Shown: positions 33,536-44,376 of the stretch, piece after piece | Layout: each line of letters starts with the position of its first letter | Position numbering within the stretch: position 1 is the stretch's first letter | Assembly: GCA_018873245.2 (NCBI GenBank) | Contig: JAEMBT020000002.1 | Location: 8,468,001-8,532,000, forward strand | DNA from: Archegozetes longisetosus | Lineage: Eukaryota; Arthropoda; Arachnida; Sarcoptiformes; Trhypochthoniidae | Direction: 5' to 3' | DNA length: 64,000 bases | The notes under the pieces: generated by a model | What the model saw: only the letters and a program-made list of their open reading frames with translations | The model's database searches: none | What the model was told of the DNA's origin: nothing | Translations under genes and position numbers: made by a program

Positions 33536-35611
33536 ATTTCAACACCACCACCATCACCACCAGCAACACCAACATCAGCACCAGCAGTAACACCAACAGC
33601 AACAACACCAACAGTAGCGACACCAACAGTAGCAACACCAACAGCAACACCAACAGCAACATCAACAGCAACACCAACAGCAACACCATCAATAGCAACA
33701 ACATCATCATCAACATCCTGCAAAGCTTGTGGCAAATGCGATCATATTCGAAGATCAAGCATCAAGTGTGACTTCTATAAGCCTCCTCTAAAACGAAGAA
33801 TAGGCAACATCGAATATCACACAGAGACGTACACCATCAAATGTGGGCTCAACAAATTTTTCAAGAGGAATAATCGTATCATTTCTGCAATCACCAACGA
33901 TGTTCTCGAAATATCTCAATTGATGGTAGAGGCCTCCATTTTATTCAACTTTCACTACAGCAAATTATGCACAAATTCTGCTTCTAATCCAATCACCGAA
34001 AAGCTAGACTTTCTAATATTCTTCTACCAGTTACAAGGGAAGAAAAAAGAGTTGGACCCTGAATATGAAAACTTAAGAAAAACGTTTTATAGGGAGGACT
34101 TCTATAATGGAAGATATCGAACTTATCCAATTCAGAATGCAGCAAAAACTTTGGAAACCAACGCCAAAAACAACATCATCAGACAGATGCCTGCACGAGT
34201 GAAAAGATATTTCAAGTTCAAATTTCCTGCACTGGATAAGAAGACTTTGGATGATCTGCTCAAGTCCTTGTTCAACAAGTGAAGTGGAAGTTCATCAAAA
34301 TTGTATTTGGACGAGTTTAGAAGAGAATTCAACTTGGATGGAAACTTTACTTTTGAACATCTTGAAAGTCGTTGGTGGCAATACATCCACTTTCTGTTCA
34401 ATCTGCAAAAGTTTTTCAACGACTTTCGAGACACATCAAGACCAGAAGGACAACAACAGATCAAATCATTCAATCTATTCCCAGTGTTTTCATTTGGTAG
34501 AAAGCACATCTTATACACTACAGATGGTTTACACGATTTATTATCATCACTATCATTAATTGAGAATCGAGAACATCGAAATAGTGCCGATTTTCGCGAA
34601 AATTGTGTGGAATATTGGAACACATTCTTCAATGTTGAAAAATATGAAAACTACGAGCAACATAAGACCTTCGGTGGCTCTTTTTCAACGGATGGTATCA
34701 ACGTTTCGATACATATGGAAAGAAAAGTAAGACCAAAGACTGATGGAAATGATAAACTAACATCTTTGAGCTCCAGTCCATGCAATAATGAGTTCTCAAG
34801 TTTCGTTGGGATCGATCCTGAAGCGAGATATATGTACGGAATGGTCAATGAAAAGAATTATCTCTACAAGAGTTCATCGTTTCGATTCGACACAAAGCAG
34901 TTCCACCGAAAGAAGTTGAAATCGTTAACAGAAGATGTCTTAACCACCGTCAGAAGTGATCGCGAAAAAATCGAACAAGAGGCCAACATTGTGATCAGCA
35001 GAAGGTACGATTACTTGCAATACACCGAATTTACTTTGAAACACTTTGAAAAGCTACAACATTTGTTTTCAAGAAAAGTTGTTTCAAAGTTGAAATGGGA
35101 CAAAATTATTTTAACCCACAAAGTTTTGGACCAAAAAGCCAATCAAATCGTTGGCATAAAGAAAAAGAAGAGGAAGAGGAAGAAGAGGAAGGAGGAGCAG
35201 AAGAAAAAGGAGAAGAAAAAGGAGAGGAAAAGGAGAAGAGTGACAAAAATCGTGACAATAGTGACAATAATAATAATAACAAGAAAACATTTATTGCGTA
35301 TGGAAATGGCAAAGTGCCTGCATTCATCAAAGGATACGTGAAGACACCACTGAAAAAGTTATATGAAGCCTTGTTGAGAAGAAGAGAACATTGTGTGATG
35401 TATTTGACTGATGAGTACAGGACAACCAAATTGTGTTCAAACTGTTATGAAGTGTGCAAAACATCGCAGTCTCCACATCGTTTTCAAGTTTGCCCAAATT
35501 GTAAAAAAAGTGTGGAATTGTCATATCAATGCGGCCAGAAGTATATTATATAAATCATTATCTTATGTTAGAACAGGAATAGTTCCTGTTAACTTCTCAA
35601 GAGAAAGTTGA
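33536..35611 (+). pseudogene. Fanzor (TnpB-like RNA-guided nuclease), copy 2, decayed
   Basis: The same gene as in copy 1, with more damage. The start codon position (33536) reads ATT instead of ATG. The Thr/Pro/Ala N-terminus has grown by ACACCAACAGCA-type repeats. The in-frame TGA (34280-34282) and the seven-A frameshift just after CPNC (about 35500-35507) are shared with copy 1, as is His for Asp in the RuvC-III-like segment. A further A is lost from an A run in the Lys/Glu stretch (35228-35231), so the frame breaks before YGNGK. RuvC-I FVGIDPEARYMYG and the zinc ribbon remain readable. Without correction no full-length nuclease can be made. Confidence 0.82.
33541..33705 (+). repeat. Coding minisatellite in Fanzor copy 2 N-terminus
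   Basis: About a dozen copies of ACACCAACAGCA-like 12-mers with small changes (GTA, TCA). Copy 1 has a shorter version at about 12790-12875. Confidence 0.8.
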
Positions 35612-35698
35612 CGTTTTTTATGTTGACTGCTCTCTTGTTAAGGGTACCTTTGGTACCTTTTGTAGCTGTTACAGACTTCTAATAAGGTCTGTAAACGG
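35565..35698 (+). ncRNA. Hairpin-rich 3' tail, candidate omega-RNA region (copy 2)
   Basis: Hairpins in order: AACAGGAA/TTCCTGTT at 35572-35590, AACTTCTC/GAGAAAGTT at 35591-35609, paired GGTACC at about 35643-35657, and ACAGAC/GTCTGT at 35671-35692, whose right arm is part of the terminal repeat. They are conserved in copy 1, although no protein is encoded past 35611. In known Fanzors the scaffold RNA sits in this place and the guide is the adjoining flank, here starting at about 35699. The function is inferred. Confidence 0.35.
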
Positions 35699-35819
35699 TT
35701 AAACGTAATTTGTGACGTACAAAAAGTGTAATGAATGAATCGCTTGTTTTGATTAGGCTAATGTAAACTAAAGTTTATTAGTTAAATTAAAATCAAATTA
35801 AAGTTTGAATATACGAATA

Positions 35820-36920
35820 ATGGCATTTATTTCATTAGGTCGATTTAAGCGTGTTTTAAGACTCCATTATATATTGAACTTACTATTAGCCATTTCTTTT
35901 GTCTTTTTGAAATGTGTTCCACCTTTTTGCCTCTTACTATTCGATGCCTGTCAATTAGACTATGTATTACATTATTATTAACTATTACTATTACTAATGC
36001 TATTATAAATACCTATATTAAATATTACCAATTCATTAATTGATCAATTCTTATTTACAGCGCGAAACCGAAATACTATTCTTCACAGCAGTCATTATTG
36101 TGTTTCGGACTAGAAAACAAGGTTTCCATTCATCTCCATCGCTTTCAATTGTTTTCACTAATTTATGACTAATTTTTTATTTCAGGTGCTATTCATTTTA
36201 TGCCATACTTGAGCACTGCCTGTATGTTGGCCAAACTGGGCAATGTACTGCTTTACTTCTATACAGATCCAGTCTATGGTGTTATTTACATCACTTGTTG
36301 TCTTTGTCAGTAATATTCAACTCAATACTCTATTCAATTTATTAATCACTATATCTCTCTTTTAGTACATTTGCTATTACTTCCTGAGCCCTCCTACGAA
36401 GGACCAGAACACATATCTTACTTCAGAGGACCTGATTTAGAAGAAGAGTTAGAGCGCGACAAACGTGTTGTTTGGTTAATCGAATTATACGCGACTTGGA
36501 GTCCACCTTGTATTGACTTTTCGAGTGTTTTCTCTGAAATCTCCGCAAAGTATGCGCTTGAAAACTTGCGTTTTGGTAAAGTCGATTTGGCCAGAAATGC
36601 AGACATTGCCACCAAATATAAGATCAACACTTCTTCTCTCAGCAAACAGTTGCCGACACTCGTGCTCTTTCGTAATGGAAAGGAGTGTATGAGACGACCC
36701 ATTGTTAATGATAATGGAAAACTGATCAAATTTGCCTTAAATTATGTATGAATTCAAACTTTTCTTAATTTTTTCTTTATTATTCAATACTTGACTTCAA
36801 TCTATTGCTTTATTGTTTTAGGAAAATGTTGTCTCAGAATTTGATTTGAATAACATTTATCAAGAGTGCAAAAATAATCCTTTGAAGAGCTCCAGATCAA
36901 AAAGAGCTAAAGAAGAATGA
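35820..36920 (+). CDS. TMX2: TMX2, thioredoxin-related transmembrane protein
   Basis: Five exons: 35820-35963, 36061-36121, 36186-36305, 36366-36745 and 36822-36920. They give 267 aa in phase. TMX2 is an ER (mitochondria-associated) membrane protein with a thioredoxin-like fold. Seen: N-terminal hydrophobic segments (HYILNLLLAISFVFLKCVPPFC), the conserved RETEILFF at the second exon start, further membrane segments, the thioredoxin-like domain (about residues 125-235), and a Lys/Arg-rich tail ending in KEE. The active-site position reads WSPPC; family members also lack a full CxxC (SNDC in human). The Fanzor copy 2 end lies 118 bp upstream of the ATG. Confidence 0.94.
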
Positions 36921-37631
36921 AATTTTTTAAAATTGTTTTCAGCATTTGTTTAATTATTATTTCTTAAAATTTAGTTGAGATTCAAATAGTCACATATTTT
37001 TAGTTAAACGACACAATTTCTAACATAATCACTGAATCTCTAGCTAGTTAGTGACTTAATCGTGTTCTGCGATTGCATTTGTCGCTCAAATGATACGCGA
37101 ATCAAGAAATTAGAAAATTATTCAAGAAATTAAGATTTAGTCATTTCACAATTTATATAAGTTTATATTAAATAGTTATTTAAAAGATTAGGTTCATTAT
37201 AAAAGCATAATTTAAGCTAAACTGTTTCTTTTAATGAACAATAAAACTATTGATTAATTAATTGGAATATTCTGTTTGATTAAATAATTTGTATAAAAAT
37301 TTGGAGTACTTCATAATTCGACTCTTCTTTGTTCACTTAGAAGTTACAGAGATTCGAATACGTAATTAAAATTAAAATTAATATTAAATTATCGATTTAA
37401 TTGTGTAATTATTTAGAAAGTATACTCGAGTTGACTGTGGACTCAACTGAGAACATTTGATCAACTTTGCTAGCTTTTATTAAATTCTGATACGTGCCTA
37501 TTGCGTTCAAATCAAAAATAGTTGTAATTCTAATCTTGTCGAGAATTAGCTATAATTCAAACTGATTTCCATAAGCGCATAAGGCCTGACCCCCAAAATT
37601 TTTATTCTATTGTTGTCTACTGCTTCAAAGC
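36921..37631. other. Intergenic, TMX2 to RPAIN
   Basis: 711 bp, AT-rich. It holds the TMX2 3' flank and RPAIN promoter; nothing else seen. Confidence 0.6.
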
Positions 37632-38231
37632 ATGGCTTCAGGCGAGTCGAAATCCCATAAATCTCATAATTTGGTTGATTCGTGTCGAGAAAGATGTTTA
37701 GCACATATACTAGAAACGCGTCAAACCTCGTTTGATTTAGTCCACAAATTTAGTAAAATTCATATCGATTCCAGTAATAATAATAATTGTGACCAAAATG
37801 CGAGTAATCAATGGCAACAACTCAATGCTAGCCGTTCGAGCTCTCAATTTGCTCAGCAACAATTCGAACAATTCAGAAGTCAAATTAATGAACAACTAAT
37901 CGAAGAGAAAGATACCTATTGGGAAGGATTGCAAACAAAGGAAGACAAGCTCGCAAGTGCTCACTTTCAGTGTGTGCTCAACACCACGAGAGCCATAATT
38001 TGTCCAAATTGCAGACACGATCAACTCAAACACATTGATGACTATTTAATTTGTGAGTGTGGCGTCAGATTCAATGCTCAACTATCAATGGCTCACATCG
38101 TCGATCGCATCCAACAATTGATTGAATCTCATTCCCGCTCGTGTGATGATCTGTTCCCCCAATTTCACCCATTTAAGTCTAATTTGGTTATTGTTTGCAA
38201 CACATGCTCACTCAATCAATTTATTCTCTAA
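37632..38231 (+). CDS. RPAIN: RPA-interacting protein (RPAIN)-like
   Basis: A single exon of 199 aa, near the ~219 aa of vertebrate RPAIN. RPAIN carries the RPA complex into the nucleus. The N-terminal helix CRERCLAHILETRQTSF fits the family's conserved first region. The middle is low-complexity, Gln/Ser/Asn-rich. The C-terminal part (about residues 120-199) is a zinc-finger region with CPNC, CECG and CNTC pairs and the SMAHIVDRIQQLIESH helix. The pattern of Cys pairs and end regions supports the call, but the middle is too variable to help, so confidence is moderate. Confidence 0.78.
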   Translation: MASGESKSHKSHNLVDSCRERCLAHILETRQTSFDLVHKFSKIHIDSSNNNNCDQNASNQWQQLNASRSSSQFAQQQFEQFRSQINEQLIEEKDTYWEGLQTKEDKLASAHFQCVLNTTRAIICPNCRHDQLKHIDDYLICECGVRFNAQLSMAHIVDRIQQLIESHSRSCDDLFPQFHPFKSNLVIVCNTCSLNQFIL

Positions 38232-39039
38232 TTTGGTTCGTATTTGTGATAAAAATTCACGTTTGTCTTTATAATGCCGGTTATTTTGTTTTTTGGCGCC
38301 AAAGTGAGGTTCAAATATATGTTAATTGACTGACTGGTCATATTTTGTAAATTTAATTGAAACCTGTTATTCAATTTGATATTTAGTTAATTGTATTAAC
38401 ATTCCGTCAAGTTTTCTGCGCACAAACCATAATCTGTATTCATATTTAATATTAATAAATTGTAGCTTAAAACTCATCATTGTTAAATAATTTTGTCAAC
38501 GTTTTTCCGCAAACAAGTCCAGAGAGAATTAGATTAATCAGTTTTCTTCTATTCACAATCAATAGAAATGTTTGATTGGAGACTAATCAAGACTCAATTA
38601 TTCAGCAAATATTTTGAGATCATTTTTTATATTGAAAAACTCAGAACTGATTTAAGTCTGAACGTTTTAATGGCAGTATTTAACACATGTTTCAAGACTG
38701 ACCAAGTTTCAAACTATTCAATAGCATAGATGTTTAGATTCTGTGTGTGTGTGTGTGCCTTTTCTTAATTATTGGACACGAATAAATCAACTCTTTGGTC
38801 AGGAATAAAACTTTATTGAAGCTTTTCCAATTTGAATGGAACTTAATAATTGAAGTCTGAAATTTAGATTAAAATTACGTTTTTACGAATATTTATTCGT
38901 TTAGATGTCGCTATAGTTTATTGTTTATGAAATACACGTGCTTTTGAGTGGTCTGAAATTTAGAAAATTTCCAATACTTTTAAAGTTATTCCTCGGGTTT
39001 ATTCTTAAACATCTTCTTTAGGTTTCTGTGCCTTCAAAA
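38232..39039. other. Intergenic, RPAIN to DHX37
   Basis: 808 bp, AT-rich, with a short TG run at about 38742-38757. No gene seen. Confidence 0.6.
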
Positions 39040-42000
39040 ATGGGTAAAACTCGAAAACGACACAATTGGAAAGCGAGACAATCGAACCAAAGCCAAGAAA
39101 TAAAAAAGACGAATGAATCAAATGTTTGTTTTATCAATACTTATAATAACTTTATTTGATTTATTTTGTAAAAATAAAATTCAAAACTTTTCTTGAAATA
39201 TATCGTATTTTTGTGGATTCACTCGGAATACAATTGTTTACTCACAGGTATCAGTAGATATCGAGATCAAAGTCGACCAAACAAAGTATGACGCATGTAA
39301 TCAATTAGTTTTGCCGACAAAGTCTTTACAATCAAAGACGAAAAACAATGTTTTGCAGAAGACGAAAGTGAAGACAAAACCGTTGTCTAAAAAGCAGAGA
39401 AAAAAATTGGAAAAAGTTCTGCAAAGAAAAACCAAGAAGGCCAATGTAATTTAAAAAGATTTGTTTCAATATATTTCAATTTATTTATAAAAATTAACAA
39501 TTTTTCTAAAGCGAACTCAACTGTTAAGCGATTTACAAGAATTTAAAGCCCAAGACCGAGAATATGCGTTGATGTCATCCACAAGTGATGCCCAGACTTT
39601 TGGTCGTAAAAGGTTTGTTTTAACTTGACTCAAGTTTGATTCAAACTTATCTTACAAGTTATTTGTATTTTGTCTTTAGAATCGATGACTTGAAATTCAA
39701 TAATACCGTAAATGAGCAAATAAGTGAAACTCATTCATATAAATATAAAAGTCGCAAGAAATTCAAGAAATCTGATACGGAGCCTGTAGTGAATAAGGAT
39801 TTGAATATTGTGGGTATTGATGATAATAGAATTAGTGATTCTGAAAGTGACACGAATAGTGAGAGTGAAGGAGATGACAGTGAAAGTGATAGTGATTTGA
39901 AGCGAAAACAGAATTTATCTTCGCAAACAACTTGCAATGTGACGCAAGTTCAACAAGATGTATCTAAATCTGACCAGCCAAAGGATCAGATCAAAGTTGA
40001 TGTCAAGCCAATCGTTCGGAAAGATGAAGTTGAAGATAAAACTTCGAATAACGATCTTGTCACTCAAGTTGAAAGCAAGAAATCTGTTTTTGTAAATATT
40101 GATCGAAGACCTGAAATAGTAAAGTCTCGATCGGCGCTACCGATAGTTTCAGAAGAGCACATGGTAATGGATGCAGTTTTGTATAATCCGGTGGTAATAA
40201 TTTGTGGTGAAACAGGTTCTGGTAAGACCACTCAAGTGCCACAATTTCTTTATGAGGCCGGATATGCCAACGATGACAAGATGATTGCGATCACAGAACC
40301 ACGTCGTGTGGCAGCCATTGCCATGTCCAAAAGAGTAGCTGATGAAATGAATGTTTCAAGTGATCAAGTCTCGTATCAAATACGTTTCGATGGAAATGTT
40401 ACTCAACAAACAAAAATCAAGTTTATGACTGACGGAGTTTTGCTTAAAGAAATACAAAATGTTTGTTGTTATAACTTCTAAATCTGTTTATTAGGCACTC
40501 ATAATGTTATATTTTTTAGGACTTTTTGTTGACCAAGTATTCGGTTGTTGTGATCGATGAGGCACATGAACGAAGTCTCTACTCTGATATATTAATAGGT
40601 CTTCTCTCTCGTATTGTTCCACTCCGAAATAAAGTAAGTTAAATCTAGAACTTAAAGCTAATGATTGAATAAAATAGATAATTTTATACTTGTTTATTGT
40701 GATGCCAACGATATGGTTTCAAAAGGTTGCATAGATAAGCGCATAAATGCTCTTCCAGATATGGAAACATTTTAATAGCATTTAATTCATTTGTCATAGA
40801 AACGAAATCCATTAAAACTCATTATCATGTCCGCAACACTGAGAGTTGAAGATTTCACTTCTAACACAAGACTTTTCAAAAGTGTTCCGCCAGTACTAAA
40901 GGTAAATATGTTTTACGTGCTGAACAGAAGAAATAAGATTTTCTGCTTAAAGAAACCAATTATAGCAACTGTCAAATTTGATTTAAATTTGAATTGAATT
41001 ATGTCTTTACAGATAGATTCGCGTCAATTTCCTGTATCTATTCATTTCAATAAGAAAACAAATAGCGATTATTTGCACGAGGCTTTCAAAAAAGTTTGTA
41101 AAATTCATTCTGAATCTCCAGCGGGCGGAATATTGGTTTTTGTCACAGGTAGACAAGAAGTTGAGGTTTTGTGCAGAAAACTAAGAGATAGATTTCCTCA
41201 TAATAAGACAAAATCAGTTGATACAAATGAGAAAATTCGTAAGTTGAATCATAAAAAACACAAACAAAGTGATGAAAAGAATGACTCGAAAAATCGTTTG
41301 GCATCAGAATTAATGCCAACAATTAATTTGGATGAGTATGTATTTTAGGAATATTTTGAATATCTAAAACTAAAAATTTTGATCATTTAGTTATGACGTC
41401 AACCCACTAGAAAGTGAACGCGTTTTAGATGACTTTGATTACTCTGATTGTGAGAGTGATGCAGAAGTTGACAGCAATAACAGTGATGACGATATGGTTG
41501 ATTCATATAGAAGTTGTCAACCACTCCATTGTTTGCCTCTATACTCAATGCTTCCTAACTCTAAGCAAGCTTTGATATTCAAAGACCCGCCTCAAGGCTC
41601 CAGAATGTGCATAATCGCGACCAACGTGGCTGAAACTTCTCTCACTATACCTAACATTAAATATGTTGTCGACACTGGAAAGGTTTCATTTTCATGTTTA
41701 CAGAATTAATAGAAATAATCGCAATTATTCTAAATTTTTAGATAAAATCAAAAGTTTATGACAATGTGACGGGAATCTCGACTTTTATAATTAGTTGGAC
41801 ATCAAAAGCGTCAGCTGATCAAAGAGCAGGTCGTGCAGGAAGAACAGGTCCTGGTCATTGCTATAGATTATATTCATCATCAATATTTAATGACGAATTT
41901 CCTCAATTTTCTGAGCCTGAAATCATTCGTAAACCAGCAGATGATTTATTACTACAAATGAAAGCAATGAATATTGAGAATGTTGTAAACTTTCCATTTC

Positions 42001-43676
42001 CTTCACAGCCTTCCAGAGAGGCTTTGCTTGCATCAGAAAAGCGACTTATTTTAATGGGAGCCTTAAAAGACATGAGCAAAAAATCTGATAAAAATCCTAA
42101 AGATCAGTGGAAAGCGAAGATAACACCTCTCGGAAAAGCGATGTCCAGCTTTCCTATTAGTCCACGATATGCCAAAATGCTTGCTCTATCGCGACAGCAA
42201 CAATTGATGCCTTACACTATCGCCATCGTGTCTGCGTTGACAGTACAAGAACTCTTCATCAATACTGAGTCTAATCAGAAGAGAAGAAAGAATATGTGGT
42301 CGAATGATATTAATTCTTTACTTTTGGGAGATGTGATGGTCATGTTGAACGCTGTCGGCGCATCAGAATTTGCAGGACTTACGCATCAATTTTGTGAACA
42401 AAATGGATTGCGATATAATGCTATTGTTGAAATACACAAGTTGCGCTCACAATTAAGTTCTCATGTCAGCCAAATTGGCAATGAAGCAATTAATAGTGAT
42501 TTGAACCTTAAAATAAATCCTCCTAATCAGCTTCAAATCAAATTACTGCGGCAAATTGTCTTGAGCGGATTCTTTGATCACATCGCCAGAAAGATTCCAG
42601 TTTTAGACATAGATCTTGAGGACAAGGAGAAGAAAAAGATTAAAAACGCTTATCAATCGATAGAAGTTGAAAATCCAGTATTCATTTCTCCGGACTCAGC
42701 ATTGAGCGACGAAATGCCTGAATATGTAGCTTATCAAGAGATATTTGAAACTTCTAAGTTAAACATGAGAAATGTTGTCGCTATAGAACCCGAATGGTTA
42801 CCCATTTATGTTCCGAATTCGTGTCAATTTTCTAACCCCTTAGACAGCCCTTCTCCTCGTTATGATTCTACAACAGATTCAATCAAATGTTATCGTTCGT
42901 GTACTTTTGGGCCTCATTCCTGGCCTATTCCTGCCACTGAACTTGAATATCCTCCGGGCTTAGAAAAATACAAGCTGTTCGCTAAGTTTTTGCTGGAAGG
43001 AGAAGTTCTGCCTTTTTTCAAAAATTACTCCAAATTTCTTTTGTCGCCCCCATCAATAATCACCAAATCCTGGGCTTCCCTTCAACCTAGAACTGAAAAA
43101 CTTCTCAAATCACTGGTTTCTGAGAATATAGACAGCAGAAAGAGCTTGACTCACAAGTGGAAATCAGACAATAACTGTAAGTTGAGCACAAAGTACTTTC
43201 CGTTGACCAGTCTTTAAGTTAAGCTGTAAATTGCCTTCAATCAGATTGTTTTGCTTTTTATTAAAGCTAAATCAATCTAACCGAGCATTTGAACTGATTA
43301 TTTGAGTTGAAATACAATCAACAATAGTTTGAAACAGTAGTTTTCCCTATTTAGTGTATAGCTATTGAATATCTGTAATAAATGTATTGCTTCGTATTAA
43401 TTAGATGTGTTCATACTGGTTTGAAGTCCTTAAATAAGACAAAGCCATAATTCATAAGACGTTCGAAAACCAAACATTTTGATAAACTTTTTTCAATGAG
43501 TCCACGTGATGAGTCTCAATGTTTGGATTATTATTTATCATAAGTTACTGAAATATCAGAATTAAAAGTTTCTATTTATTTGTTTAGATCTACTGAAAGA
43601 ATATTTGGATTGGTTGCCTAATACATATCATCCAAAAATTAAGACTTTGTGGCCGCCCAGCTCAACACTCAGCTAA
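39040..43676 (+). CDS. DHX37: DEAH-box helicase DHX37 (Ecm16/Dhr1; Drosophila kurz)
   Basis: Ten exons: 39040-39123, 39248-39445, 39512-39612, 39680-40460, 40520-40633, 40800-40901, 41013-41335, 41391-41682, 41742-43176 and 43588-43676. They give 1172 aa in phase, against 1157 in human. The enzyme displaces U3 snoRNA from the pre-40S particle. Motifs in order: I GETGSGKT, Ia [58 protein letters not shown]2 and OB-fold regions follow, and the end is [10 protein letters not shown]...LWPP as in the family. The N-terminus is basic ([14 protein letters not shown]). The last exon is separated by a 411-bp intron with a strong donor (AACT|GTAAGT). Confidence 0.97.
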
Positions 43677-44376
43677 AATATTTATTAAAACTATTATCAA
43701 ACTTTCTCGACCCAATTCTCCATGTGCTAACATTATCAAAATAAACACTTCAAATACCATTGTAAACATAAGCTCAAAGTATAACATGAATTGTGATTTT
43801 ATTTTTCTGACTTCTGTTATTACTATTTGATTTGAGAGCAACTCAGGTTAAAACGCGACCTTTTCTCTTAGAGTTCAGATATGTTTCATATGTATTCATA
43901 TACATAAGCTGTTTACAATTGTACTTTTAATGTTTCTCTTTACTTTCAAGCAAATTATCTAAAACTTTCAATTCATACAAACTTTATTTTTTGATCACAA
44001 GTATTGTAAATTCAAATTAGATTGTAATCAGAACTGGATTTTCAGTTTAAACTTATGATCAAGTTATAAACTAAATAAATGAATAATTAACTTATACTGT
44101 TCAATATTCAAATTCTTGACTAATTAATTAGACAAGTATTTCGTAGCTTATTTATGTCAATATCTTCAATCAGTCTTTAATGAGGATCACATTATAAATT
44201 ACTTAGGATTGAAGGAGAGATCAGTTTATCAGTGTGTTGTCAAATATATTATATGAACATTACATTTATGTATAGTTCACTTCAATGTAAATCTATTAAA
44301 TAATACTATAGTTTACTATATTTTTAAATTCATTTTAATTATTAAATACATTAGTCAAATCAATTATTTAATTAGT
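43677..44376. other. Intergenic, DHX37 to SETD1
   Basis: 700 bp, AT-rich, with no feature that I can support. Confidence 0.6.

Larger units (their letters stand above)
31599..35698 (+). mobile_element. Fanzor-carrying TTAA element, copy 2
   Basis: A 4100-bp element flanked by TTAA at 31595-31598 and 35699-35702. The ends CCCTTTAGAGACC and GGTCTGTAAACGG are inverted repeats, 11 of 13 matching, in piggyBac style. It is co-linear with copy 1 from end to end but inverted, and about 1.1 kb longer because the intronic GA tract has expanded. By eye the coding parts differ at only a handful of residues. Three ~15-bp direct repeats lie at about 31796-31846. It ends 118 bp before the TMX2 start codon. 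Confidence 0.87.
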
